64,000 bases of DNA from Pontiellaceae bacterium B12219. GTDB taxonomy: Bacteria > Verrucomicrobiota > Kiritimatiellia > Kiritimatiellales > Pontiellaceae. A program made the translations under genes and the position numbers. Location: NCBI GenBank assembly GCA_029432795.1, contig JARNMJ010000010.1, forward strand, positions 1 through 64,000, given 5' to 3'. Below, one piece after another: positions 44,490 to 52,994 of the stretch (its first letter is position 1; every line of letters begins with the position of its first letter). Under the pieces are notes generated by a model, which saw only the letters and a program-made list of their open reading frames with translations, made no database searches and was not told where the DNA came from.

Positions 44490-45485
44490 ATGAACAAAAT
44501 GAAGAATACAATAGCATCAATGGTGAAACCGACCGCAATGGTCCTCACGCTCATAGCCGGCATTTCAACCGCCGTAGCGGAACCGCTGAAGATTGCATAC
44601 AGCGATTGGCCGGGCTGGGTGGCCTGGGATATCGCCAAGGAAAAAGGATTTTTTGAAAAGCAGGGCGTGGACGTTGAGCTGCTCTGGTTTGAATATGTAG
44701 CATCCATGGATGCATTTGCGGCCGGAAAAGCAGATGCGGTCTGTGTGGCCAATGGCGATTCCATGGTGCTGAATGCCACCGGCGCCCGCAATGTCATGAT
44801 TCTGGTGAATGATTATAGTAACGGTAATGATAAGATTGTGGCTCGATCTGGAATTACCGATGTGAAAGAACTGAAAGGAAAAAAGGTCGGTGTTGAGATC
44901 GGGTTCCTCAGTCACGAGTTGCTGATGAAAGCATTGCTGGACAACGGTATGACGGACAAGGACGTTGAGCTGATCAACATGCCGACCCATCAGGCCGCAC
45001 AGGTGCTCGCTTCCGGCGATGTGGATGCGATTGTCGCCTGGCAGCCCCATTCCGGCATGGCGCTCAAAGCATCCGAAGGTTCAACCGCAGTGTACACCAC
45101 GGCCGATGCGCCCGGCATCATTTATGACACCCTCGCGGTGGCTCCGGGCAGCCTGCTCAAGCGAAAGGATGACTGGCAGAAAGTGACCGCCGCCTGGTAC
45201 GACGTGATTGATTATATGAACGATCCGGCCAACGAAGAGGAAATGCTGGAAATCCTGTCGGCCCGGGTTGGTCTGAGTCCGGCGGAATACAAGCCCTTTC
45301 TTTCCGGCACCAAAATGCTGAGCAAGGCGGATGCGCTGAAGGTTCTGGAAAAAGACGAAGGGTTTGAGTCCCTCTATGGGTCCTGCACGGTGGTGAACGA
45401 TTTCTTCGTGGCGAACAAAGTGTATGAAGAGCCGGTCAACGTGAATCGCTGTATTGATCCTTCATTCACCGAAGCGGTTAAATAA
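44490..45485 (+). CDS. ABC transporter substrate-binding protein of the urea/guanidine-carboxylase cluster
   Basis: 331 residues with an N-terminal signal (about 1-30, LIAGISTAVA). NitT/TauT-type periplasmic binding fold: LKIAYSDWPGWVAWDIAKEKGFFEKQGVDVEL, VKELKGKKVGVEIGFLSHELL, and GDVDAIVAWQPHSGMAL. The subfamily is found with urea carboxylase genes. The YSDWPGW segment would be part of the ligand pocket. Given the neighbouring pathway, the ligand is more likely guanidine or a close analogue than urea, which is an inference. First gene of the operon behind the sigma-54 promoter. Confidence 0.88.
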   Translation: MNKMKNTIASMVKPTAMVLTLIAGISTAVAEPLKIAYSDWPGWVAWDIAKEKGFFEKQGVDVELLWFEYVASMDAFAAGKADAVCVANGDSMVLNATGARNVMILVNDYSNGNDKIVARSGITDVKELKGKKVGVEIGFLSHELLMKALLDNGMTDKDVELINMPTHQAAQVLASGDVDAIVAWQPHSGMALKASEGSTAVYTTADAPGIIYDTLAVAPGSLLKRKDDWQKVTAAWYDVIDYMNDPANEEEMLEILSARVGLSPAEYKPFLSGTKMLSKADALKVLEKDEGFESLYGSCTVVNDFFVANKVYEEPVNVNRCIDPSFTEAVK

Positions 45486-45573
45486 CCTTCTCCTCAACTC
45501 CTCAGACAGGCCGGCGTGAAGCCAGCCTGTCGAAACCTGAATTGTCAGAAAAATTTCAACGTGCCGGGGCGTT

Positions 45574-46587
45574 ATGGCTAATACAGAAGAAAAATGGTTT
45601 AGATTTGGAAAAGGACTTTCACAGAAGCGGGTGCGGGGGCTGACTGTGGCTTCCTTCATCCTGCCACTGCTGCTATGGGCAGCGATCAGCTACCTTCCAA
45701 TTTGGCAGCCGGAAGTGATGATCAAAGAAACGGGCGATACGATTTATTTTGAAACGGGCGACCGGGTTGATGCTGAAACTTTTCAGCTTGAAAATGAAAA
45801 GCTGACGGCTGCCGGCGATCTTCCAATGGTTGGAAAACGGGTGAACCCGGTTTATTTTCCGGCACCGCACCAAGTGACTAAAGCACTCTATTCCGCATTT
45901 GCCAGCGAGCCGCGCCGCGAAGGCGATCCCTGGTTTTATGAAAGTGTCGCCCACAGTGTGAAAGTGGTGTTCTGGGGGTTTATTCTCTCGTCGATTATTG
46001 GTGTTCCGCTGGGAATCATGTGCGGTGTTTTCAGTTTCTTTTCCCGATTGATTGAACCGTTTGTTGAATTCTTTCGCTATTTTCCTGCTCCGGTTTTCGG
46101 TGCATTGGCCGTTGCCATTCTCGGAATCAACGATGCCCCGAAAGTGGCGATCATTTTCATCGGGACCTTTTTTCAACAGGTGCTGGTGATTGCCAATACC
46201 ACGCGCACGGTCGATTTTGCTCTGGTCGAGGCCGCCCAGACGCTTGGCGCAAAACCGGGGCGGTTGCTCTTTAAAGTAGTGATTCCTTCCGTGCTGCCGA
46301 AGCTTTATATGGATATGCGCATTCTGCTCGGTTGGGCCTGGACCTACCTCATTGTGGCCGAGGTGGTCGGCACCAGCACGGGGATCAGTTGGTTCATTAA
46401 CCAGCAGGCAAAATACCGCATGTTCGAAAACGTGTATGCCGCCATTCTGGTGCTCGGTTTCATCGGGCTCGGAACCGATATGATTCTCGGGGCCATCGGC
46501 CGCGAGCTCTTTGCCTGGGAGGATGGCAAGCGTTCGTTCCTCAGCCGAATGCTGAATAAAAACAAATCGACGCCGGTGGAGGTCTGA
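45574..46587 (+). CDS. ABC transporter permease of the guanidine/urea cluster
   Basis: 337 residues. A first helix (about 28-45), a periplasmic region of about 85 residues with beta character, then the five-helix permease core starting near residue 125 ([19 protein letters not shown]). The cytoplasmic EAA loop is [25 protein letters not shown]. The long insertion after TM1 is typical of the permeases that pair with urea-carboxylase-cluster binding proteins. It contains an exact TTCCAA palindrome. The ATPase gene follows after 2 nt. Confidence 0.9.
   Translation: MANTEEKWFRFGKGLSQKRVRGLTVASFILPLLLWAAISYLPIWQPEVMIKETGDTIYFETGDRVDAETFQLENEKLTAAGDLPMVGKRVNPVYFPAPHQVTKALYSAFASEPRREGDPWFYESVAHSVKVVFWGFILSSIIGVPLGIMCGVFSFFSRLIEPFVEFFRYFPAPVFGALAVAILGINDAPKVAIIFIGTFFQQVLVIANTTRTVDFALVEAAQTLGAKPGRLLFKVVIPSVLPKLYMDMRILLGWAWTYLIVAEVVGTSTGISWFINQQAKYRMFENVYAAILVLGFIGLGTDMILGAIGRELFAWEDGKRSFLSRMLNKNKSTPVEV
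45821..45835. repeat. TTCCAA-N3-TTGGAA palindrome, copy 5
   Basis: TTCCAATGGTTGGAA inside the permease gene. A core near copy, TCCAATGGTTGGA, lies at 47023-47035 in the ATPase gene. Confidence 0.85.
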
Positions 46588-46589
46588 TC

Positions 46590-47489
46590 ATGAATATGCC
46601 CAACAAACTGAATCTGCCGAGTTACAAAGAGCAGTCCGCCGAAGTGAAAGCGCGTCTGGATTTCATTAAACGCCAGCCGGTGGTGCTGGAGATTGATAAG
46701 CTGGTGAAGGAATTCCCGACCGAAGAGGGCGTGCGCCGGATTCTCAACGGCGTTTCCTTTAAGGTGCATAAGCGCGAGTTTATGTCGATCATCGGGCCGT
46801 CGGGATGTGGAAAATCCACGCTGATCCGGATGCTGGCCTGTCTGGAAGATATCACCGACGGGCTGATTCTGCTCGATACCTATCCGGTCACTGAGCCCGG
46901 CGCCGATCGCGGCATGGTTTTTCAAAAGTACACGCTCTTCCCGTGGTTGACCGTGAAGAAGAATGTGATGTTCGGCCTCGAAGTCGCAAACAAGAGTGCA
47001 TTTGATGCCGAGCGCGATGCGCTCCAATGGTTGGATATTGTCGGGTTGGAAGACTATGCCGATCTCTATCCCGCTCAGCTTTCCGGCGGCATGCAGCAGC
47101 GGGTGGCGATTGCGCGCGCCCTCGCCAATAAACCGAAGGTGCTGTTGATGGACGAGCCCTTTGGTGCGCTGGATGCGCAGACCCGCGCCAAGATGCAGGC
47201 CTATCTGCTGCAGATCCGCGAGAAAATCGACATCACCATCATTTTCATCACGCACGATCTCGACGAAGCGGTATATCTTTCTGATCGTGTGCTTGTGCTG
47301 AAAGCCAATCCCGGAGAAATACAGGAAATGGTGGAAGTGCCGGTCGGGCGTCCGCGTTCGCCGGAGCAGTTTTTGTCGCCGGAATTTCTGACAACCAAAA
47401 TTCGCCTCGAAGAGTTAATCCATCCGTCGGTCGATGAATCGAAGGATGATTTTGAAGTCGTGAAAATGGTTGCGACGGAAGAGCAGTAG
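46590..47489 (+). CDS. ABC transporter ATP-binding protein of the guanidine/urea cluster
   Basis: 299 residues. Walker [10 protein letters not shown] at 69-77, Q-loop [13 protein letters not shown], signature [15 protein letters not shown], Walker [13 protein letters not shown] and switch His in [16 protein letters not shown]. The N-terminal 35 residues before the domain and the C-terminal 50 after it are extra relative to the NitT/TauT norm. It energises the transporter encoded by the two previous genes. It ends 13 nt before the regulator gene. Confidence 0.93.
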   Translation: MNMPNKLNLPSYKEQSAEVKARLDFIKRQPVVLEIDKLVKEFPTEEGVRRILNGVSFKVHKREFMSIIGPSGCGKSTLIRMLACLEDITDGLILLDTYPVTEPGADRGMVFQKYTLFPWLTVKKNVMFGLEVANKSAFDAERDALQWLDIVGLEDYADLYPAQLSGGMQQRVAIARALANKPKVLLMDEPFGALDAQTRAKMQAYLLQIREKIDITIIFITHDLDEAVYLSDRVLVLKANPGEIQEMVEVPVGRPRSPEQFLSPEFLTTKIRLEELIHPSVDESKDDFEVVKMVATEEQ

Positions 47490-47502
47490 CGAGGAAAGAA
47501 GA

Positions 47503-47952
47503 ATGTCGAAAGAAAAACAGAACTACAAACGTTTCAGCGTAACCATGCCGGCCGAGCTCTACGACGAACTCGAGCAGATGACGAAGGATCGGGGAATTGA
47601 TAACCGTTCGATGATGATTGCGGATCTCGTGAACCGCGAGTTGCTGAAATACAAACAGCAGGACCGCACCCGGGTCATGGCCGGCACACTGACCATTTCC
47701 TACGATGCCTCGGCCAATGACAGCGCCAACAAGCTGATCGCCCTGCGCCGCGCCTATCTCACAGAAGTCATTTCCACATTTCAGGTGATGCTTGAAGATG
47801 GCAAGAATCTCGAAATATGGCTGGTGCAGGGTGAGGTGGAAAAACTTTATACCCTGTTGTCAGAAGCCCTGCAGTCCGGGAAAAGCATGATGGGGCAAAT
47901 CACCTTTGCCGATGCCATTCTTCCGCCGCTTCGGGCCAACTCCAAAATCTAA
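47503..47952 (+). CDS. NikR-like ribbon-helix-helix regulator lacking nickel ligands
   Basis: 149 residues from the ATG at 47503, preceded by GAGGAAAG. N-terminal ribbon-helix-helix (KRFSVTMPAELYDELEQMTKDRGIDNRSMMIADLVNREL) followed by an ACT-like domain as in NikR (AGTLTISYDASANDSANKLIALRRAYLTEVISTFQVMLEDGKNLEIWLVQGEVEKLYTLLSEAL). By my alignment with E. coli NikR, the four nickel ligands (His76, His87, His89, Cys95) are all replaced, by Arg/Ala, Gln, Met and Asn. It therefore likely senses something else. Sitting between the transporter and the catabolic genes, it is the obvious candidate local regulator of the operon. Confidence 0.8.
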   Translation: MSKEKQNYKRFSVTMPAELYDELEQMTKDRGIDNRSMMIADLVNRELLKYKQQDRTRVMAGTLTISYDASANDSANKLIALRRAYLTEVISTFQVMLEDGKNLEIWLVQGEVEKLYTLLSEALQSGKSMMGQITFADAILPPLRANSKI

Positions 47953-47968
47953 AGAAAGGATGCAGAAC

Positions 47969-48694
47969 ATGAATGAAATACCCACAGATAAAATAAGTTA
48001 TGAAACGGTCGTTTCCGGAGGTTGGAACTTTTCTCAAATCATTCGTCGCGGGCGTACGGTCCGTCTCACCGATCTCGAAGGCGGTGCGAATGTCTCCGCG
48101 CTATTCTATAATGCGGACAACTACACCGAGCGCTACAATATGGGCGACACGCTGAAAATTCAGCATATCTCCTCGCTCTTCAAAAATGCCTGTATCTATT
48201 CCGATATGGGCCGTGTGCTGATGAGTGTGACGGATTCTTCCTGCGACTGGCACGATGTCATCTGCGGCGTGACCTATCGCGAAGACATCCTTAAACGCTT
48301 CGGTGTGAAATCCTATCAGGAATCGCACAACGATTTTTATCGCAATGGATTTGATTCGCTCACCGTCGAGCTCGCCAAATACGGTATGACCAAACGCGAC
48401 TTTACCAACGTGGTGAACTTTTTCTCGAAGACACTCATTAACGAAGCGGGTGATCTGTCTTTTGTGGAAAATTATTCCCCCGCCGGAAGTTATGTGGATC
48501 TGCGGGCTGAAATGGATACATTACTGGTGCTCGACACCGGGATGCATCCGCTGAATCCCTCCACTGAATATCTCAGAAAACCGGTAAAAATTACCCTGTT
48601 TGAAAGCGATCCCGCTGCGGCCGATGATCCGTGCCGCCTGTTATGCCCCGAAAACGAACGCGGCTTCACCAACTCCGAAACTTACTATCTCTAG
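47969..48694 (+). CDS. DUF1989 protein, urea-carboxylase-associated (carboxyguanidine deiminase subunit candidate)
   Basis: 241 residues from the ATG at 47969; the longer frame to 47906 overlaps the regulator. DUF1989 family, urea-carboxylase-associated type. Visible: ISYETVVSGGWNFSQIIRRGRTVRLTDLEGGANVSALFYN, SLFKNACIYSDMGRVLMSVTDSSCDWHDVICG (Cys/His/Asp cluster that may bind metal), NFFSKTLINEAGDLSFVENYSPAGSYVDLRAEMDTLLVL. In published guanidine-degrading bacteria two such proteins form carboxyguanidine deiminase (CgdAB), converting carboxyguanidine to allophanate and ammonia. The next gene is the partner, 11 nt away. Confidence 0.88.
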   Translation: MNEIPTDKISYETVVSGGWNFSQIIRRGRTVRLTDLEGGANVSALFYNADNYTERYNMGDTLKIQHISSLFKNACIYSDMGRVLMSVTDSSCDWHDVICGVTYREDILKRFGVKSYQESHNDFYRNGFDSLTVELAKYGMTKRDFTNVVNFFSKTLINEAGDLSFVENYSPAGSYVDLRAEMDTLLVLDTGMHPLNPSTEYLRKPVKITLFESDPAAADDPCRLLCPENERGFTNSETYYL

Positions 48695-48705
48695 GAGATC
48701 CGATT

Positions 48706-49356
48706 ATGAGCGAATTGAAAGAAAGTACTCTTGTGGAAAAAAACGCCCGGCTGAGCGAAACCGTTCCGGCAGGAACCTATTGGATGAAAGTGGTAAAAAA
48801 GGGCGAGACTCTTCGAATCACCGATTTGGAAGGCAACCAGGCGGCCGACACGCTCTTCTTTAATGCCAACAATACCGACGAGCGCTACCACGCCAACAAC
48901 ACGCTGCGCATGCAAAGCAATGTCTACATCAAGTTGGGCACGGCCATCCGTTCCAACGAGAATAAGGTGATGATGACCATTACGGCCGATACCTGCGGGC
49001 GGCACGATACACTCGGCAGTGCCTGTTCCTGCGAAAGCAACACCTCGCGCTATGCGCACGACAAGCGCTACATGCACAGTTGCCGCGATACTTTTCTGCA
49101 GGCCATTACCGACTGGGGTATGGGCATGAATAAGCGCGACCAGGTTTGCAATATTAACTTTTTCATGAATGTGCCGGTGAATCCGGAAGGCGGATCCAAC
49201 TTTGCCGATGGAATTTCGGGAGCCGGTAAATATGTGGAAATGGTTGCTGAGATGGACACGATTGTTCTGCTCTCGAACTGCCCGCAGCTCAACAACCCCT
49301 GCAACGCTTATAACCCGACGCCGGTTCAAATGACGGTTTGGGAAAAGGGAGCGTAA
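48706..49356 (+). CDS. DUF1989 protein, second carboxyguanidine deiminase subunit candidate
   Basis: 216 residues from the ATG at 48706, with AGGAG upstream. Paralogous to the preceding protein: LRITDLEGNQAADTLFFNANNTDERYHANNTLRMQ, then MMTITADTCGRHDTLGSACSCESN (rich in Cys/His), MHSCRDTFLQAITDWGMGMNKRDQVCNINFFMNVPVNPEGG, SGAGKYVEMVAEMDTIVLLSNCPQLNNPCN. The two paralogues share the DLEG and AEMDT anchors and would form the hetero-oligomer needed for activity. One nt separates it from the carboxylase gene. Confidence 0.88.
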   Translation: MSELKESTLVEKNARLSETVPAGTYWMKVVKKGETLRITDLEGNQAADTLFFNANNTDERYHANNTLRMQSNVYIKLGTAIRSNENKVMMTITADTCGRHDTLGSACSCESNTSRYAHDKRYMHSCRDTFLQAITDWGMGMNKRDQVCNINFFMNVPVNPEGGSNFADGISGAGKYVEMVAEMDTIVLLSNCPQLNNPCNAYNPTPVQMTVWEKGA

Positions 49357-49357
49357 C

Positions 49358-52300
49358 ATGTTTTCAAAAGTACTCGTTGCAAACCGCGGTGAAATTGCCT
49401 GCCGGATCATTCGGACGTTGCGGGAAATGGGCATCACATCGGTTGCGGTCTATTCCGACGCCGATGCCGATGCTGAACACGCGGCTTTGGCGGATGAAGC
49501 CTATAACATTGGCCCCGCGCCGGCGAAAGACAGCTATCTGAACACGGCAAAGATTCTGGAAGTCATGCAGGAAAACGGCGTCGAAGCCGTGCATCCGGGC
49601 TACGGCTTCCTGAGCGAAAATGTGGAGTTCAGTCAGGCGTGTGCGGAAATCGGCGTTGAATTCATCGGTCCGGAGGAAAAACATATTCTCGAGTTCGGGC
49701 TCAAACATCGGGCACGCGATCTGGCAGAGGCCGCCGGTGTTCCGCTCGTGCCTGGAACCGGCCTGCTCAACAGCGAGAGCGAAGCGCTCGAAGCCGCCGA
49801 AAAAATCGGCTATCCGATCATGCTCAAAAGCACCGCCGGCGGCGGTGGCATCGGCATGCGCATTTGCAACAGTTCCGATGAGCTGGAAGCGCACTACGAA
49901 ACCATCAAGCGCCTTGGCAAAAACTATTTTAAGGACGAGGGGCTGTTCCTCGAAAAATACATCAAAACCTCGCGCCATATTGAAGTGCAGGTTTTCGGCA
50001 ATGGCAAAGGCCGGGTCACCGTTCTCGGCGAGCGCGACTGTTCCGTGCAGCGCCGGAATCAGAAGGTGATTGAAGAAACGCCCGCGCCGAATATTTCAGA
50101 AGAAACCCGGCGCGCGCTTCATGCAGCGGCCAAAGTGCTGACCGAAAAAGTGGCCTACCGTTCCGCCGGCACCGTCGAATTTATCTACGACACCGAAACC
50201 GAAGAATTCTATTTTCTCGAAGTGAATACCCGTCTGCAGGTGGAGCACGGCATTACCGAAGAAGTGTTTGGCGTCGACCTCGTGCGCTGGATGGTGGAAC
50301 TGGCCGCGGGCGAAGATCCAACGGTTGGAATCGGCGAACTTGAACCGACCGGCTGTGCCATGGAGTTCCGGGTGTATGCCGAAGATCCGGGCAAAGAATA
50401 TCAGCCGTCCAGCGGCACGATTACAAAAGCCGAGTTTCCGGAAAATATCCGCTGCGATAAATGGATCGAAACCGGAACGGAGGTGTCAGCGTTCTATGAC
50501 CCCTTGTTGGCCAAAGTCATCGTCAAAGGCGCAGACCGTAAGGAAACGATCGCCAAGTCGATCGATGCGCTGACGGCCACAAAAGTTTACGGATTCGAAA
50601 CCAATATTCATCTGATGAAACAGGTGCTTGAAAACGAAACCTTTCGGAAGGGTGAGGTCTTTACCGGATTGCTCAACACCTTTTCCTATGAGGTGAACAC
50701 GATTGAAGTCGTGATTCCGGGCACGCAGACCACGGTGCAGGATGTGCCGGGCCGTACCGGATTCTGGGGCGTCGGCGTTCCGCCGTCCGGACCGATGGAT
50801 ATGCTCAATTTCCGCATGGCCAATCGGCTGGTCGGAAATGTGGAAGAGGCCGCTGCATTGGAAATGACGATGTCCGGCGGAAGTTATACATTCAATACCA
50901 ATTCGACGGTGGCTGTAACCGGTGGCGATCTGACGGTGATGCTTAACGACAAAACGGTTCCGTTGTTTGAAGCCATTGAAGTACATGCGGGCGGTACGCT
51001 GAGCATCAGCGCTTTCTACAAGGGCCAGCGGGCCTATCTTGCCGTACGCGGCGGGCTGGATGTGCCGGATTATCTGGGCAGTAAATCGACCTTCATTCTG
51101 GGGAAATTCGGCGGGCATGCCGGCCGTGCATTGATGGCGGGCGATGTGCTGCATATCGGCAATGCGGTTTCCAGGGATTGGAACATGAAGCAACTGCCGG
51201 AAGCGGCCCGGCCCGAAATTTCCAACCATTGGAAAATCGGTGTGATGTATGGTCCGCATGGCGCACCGGATTTCTTTACCGAAAAGGATATCGAAACCTT
51301 TCTGCAGCATGAATGGGAAGTGCACTTCAACTCGTCGCGCACCGGCGTCCGTCTGATTGGCCCGAAGCCGGAATGGGCGCGGACCGACGGCGGCGAAGCG
51401 GGATTGCATCCCTCGAACATTCATGACAATGCCTATGCCATCGGCGCGGTCGACTTTACCGGCGACATGCCGGTGATCCTCGGCCCCGACGGCCCGAGCC
51501 TCGGGGGCTTTGTCTGCCCGGTCACGGTGATCGGTGCCGAGCTTTGGAAGGTAGGTCAGCTGAAGCCGGGCGACACGGTTCAGTTTATTCCGGTGGCATT
51601 GGAAGAAGCCGGAGAGCTGCACGCGGAAAATGAAGCGCTGGTTGAGTCCGGCGAACCGATGACCGTTCCGAAATACACAACAATTGATCAGACGCCGGCG
51701 GTGATTGCATCGTGGAATGAAGACGATGAATTTGAAAAAGTGGTCTGCCGCCAGGCGGGCGATCAATATCTGCTGTTGGAATTCGGTCCGCTGCAACTGG
51801 ATCTGCGTCTGCGGTTTAAGGTGCATGCCTGGAACCTGAAGTTTGAGGAGTTGAATCTGCCCGGCGTGATTGATCTGACGCCCGGCATCCGCTCGTTCCA
51901 GATTCATTTCGACCCGAAGGTGTTGCCACGCACCAAGCTGTTGGATCTGATTGATTCGCTCATGATTGAACTGGGGGAAAATCCTCCGGAAGAAGTGGAA
52001 TCACGCATCGTTTATCTGCCGCTGAGCTGGGACGATCCGCAGACGCGGCTGGCGATTGAAAAATATATGTCTTCCGTTCGGAAAGACGCGCCGTGGTGTC
52101 CGAGTAATATCGAATTCATCCGCCGCATCAACGGGCTGGATTCCATTCAGGACGTGCAGGATATTCTGTTCGATGCCAGCTATATTGTAATGGGGCTGGG
52201 CGATGTCTATCTCGGCGCGCCGGTGGCCACGCCGGTCGATCCGCGGCATCGGTTGGTGACGACCAAATATAATCCGGCGCGAACCTGGACGCCGGAAAAT

Positions 52301-52951
52301 GCGGTGGGTATCGGCGGCGCCTATATGTGTGTCTACGGCATGGAAGGACCGGGCGGATATCAGTTCGTCGGCCGTACTGTTCAAATGTGGAACCGCTACA
52401 ACATTACCCGCGAATTCGAATCCGGTAAGCCGTGGCTGCTCCGCTGTTTTGATCAGGTTCGGTTTTATCCGGTTTCGGGGGACGAGTTGATGCAGATGCG
52501 TCGCGATTTTCCGAAGGGCCGCTTCTCGCTGAAGATCGAAAAAATGACCTTCAATATTAATGAATACAACCAGTTTCTGGTCGACGAAGCGGAAGGCATT
52601 GAGGTCTTTAAAACGAAGCAGCAGGAATCCTTTGCGGCAGAATATCAGCACTGGGTGGATAACGATTTGCTGACGTTTGAGGAAGCGGTGAATGAAGCAT
52701 CGGCCGAAGAGAATGAAGTGGAAGAAGGAACGGTTCCGGTGACGGCGTCCGTGGCCGGTAGTGTTTGGCAGTTTAAGGTGGAAGTCGGTGATGCAATTGA
52801 GGATGGCGCAGAAGTCGCGGTGCTGGAAAGTATGAAAACCGAAATCCCGGTTTCGGTCACCTGCTCCGGTAGCGTTGCGCAGGTGTTCTGCAAAGCGGGC
52901 GACACCGTAAAACAGGGGCAGGTCGTCTGCACCATCCGCCCGAACGTATAA
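49358..52951 (+). CDS. Biotin-dependent guanidine/urea carboxylase
   Basis: 1197 residues in a single chain. Biotin carboxylase with ATP-grasp (1-450: KVLVANRGEIACRIIRTLRE, MLKSTAGGGGIGMRI, EVNTRLQVEHGITEEV), then a carboxyltransferase half built of PxpC/KipA-like (about 455-765, DVPGRTGFWGVGVPPSGPMD) and PxpB/KipI-like (about 795-1030) segments, and a biotin carrier domain with biotin Lys1160 in LESMKTEI. Classically annotated urea carboxylase; enzymes encoded beside the DUF1989 pair have been shown to prefer guanidine. This one is therefore called guanidine carboxylase by context. It has near-adjacent coupling with the deiminase genes and holds one exact TTCCAA palindrome. Confidence 0.93.
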   Translation: MFSKVLVANRGEIACRIIRTLREMGITSVAVYSDADADAEHAALADEAYNIGPAPAKDSYLNTAKILEVMQENGVEAVHPGYGFLSENVEFSQACAEIGVEFIGPEEKHILEFGLKHRARDLAEAAGVPLVPGTGLLNSESEALEAAEKIGYPIMLKSTAGGGGIGMRICNSSDELEAHYETIKRLGKNYFKDEGLFLEKYIKTSRHIEVQVFGNGKGRVTVLGERDCSVQRRNQKVIEETPAPNISEETRRALHAAAKVLTEKVAYRSAGTVEFIYDTETEEFYFLEVNTRLQVEHGITEEVFGVDLVRWMVELAAGEDPTVGIGELEPTGCAMEFRVYAEDPGKEYQPSSGTITKAEFPENIRCDKWIETGTEVSAFYDPLLAKVIVKGADRKETIAKSIDALTATKVYGFETNIHLMKQVLENETFRKGEVFTGLLNTFSYEVNTIEVVIPGTQTTVQDVPGRTGFWGVGVPPSGPMDMLNFRMANRLVGNVEEAAALEMTMSGGSYTFNTNSTVAVTGGDLTVMLNDKTVPLFEAIEVHAGGTLSISAFYKGQRAYLAVRGGLDVPDYLGSKSTFILGKFGGHAGRALMAGDVLHIGNAVSRDWNMKQLPEAARPEISNHWKIGVMYGPHGAPDFFTEKDIETFLQHEWEVHFNSSRTGVRLIGPKPEWARTDGGEAGLHPSNIHDNAYAIGAVDFTGDMPVILGPDGPSLGGFVCPVTVIGAELWKVGQLKPGDTVQFIPVALEEAGELHAENEALVESGEPMTVPKYTTIDQTPAVIASWNEDDEFEKVVCRQAGDQYLLLEFGPLQLDLRLRFKVHAWNLKFEELNLPGVIDLTPGIRSFQIHFDPKVLPRTKLLDLIDSLMIELGENPPEEVESRIVYLPLSWDDPQTRLAIEKYMSSVRKDAPWCPSNIEFIRRINGLDSIQDVQDILFDASYIVMGLGDVYLGAPVATPVDPRHRLVTTKYNPARTWTPENAVGIGGAYMCVYGMEGPGGYQFVGRTVQMWNRYNITREFESGKPWLLRCFDQVRFYPVSGDELMQMRRDFPKGRFSLKIEKMTFNINEYNQFLVDEAEGIEVFKTKQQESFAAEYQHWVDNDLLTFEEAVNEASAEENEVEEGTVPVTASVAGSVWQFKVEVGDAIEDGAEVAVLESMKTEIPVSVTCSGSVAQVFCKAGDTVKQGQVVCTIRPNV
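51220..51234. repeat. TTCCAA-N3-TTGGAA palindrome, copy 6
   Basis: TTCCAACCATTGGAA in the carboxylase gene, with an extra T/A pair outside. A 13-bp core near copy, TCCAACGGTTGGA, lies at 50317-50329 in the same gene. Confidence 0.85.
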
Positions 52952-52994
52952 ATGAGTTAACCACGGAATACATAGAATACACGGAAGAGATGAA

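Noticed and set aside
44095-44490. Guanidine riboswitch before the guanidine operon
   Set aside because: I looked for the conserved cores of the guanidine riboswitch classes and saw none; AT-rich DNA and a sigma-54 promoter are there instead. A covariance-model search would be decisive.
47503-47952. A true nickel regulator NikR linked to a urease system
   Set aside because: All four nickel ligands are missing and no urease or nickel transporter gene is in the window.
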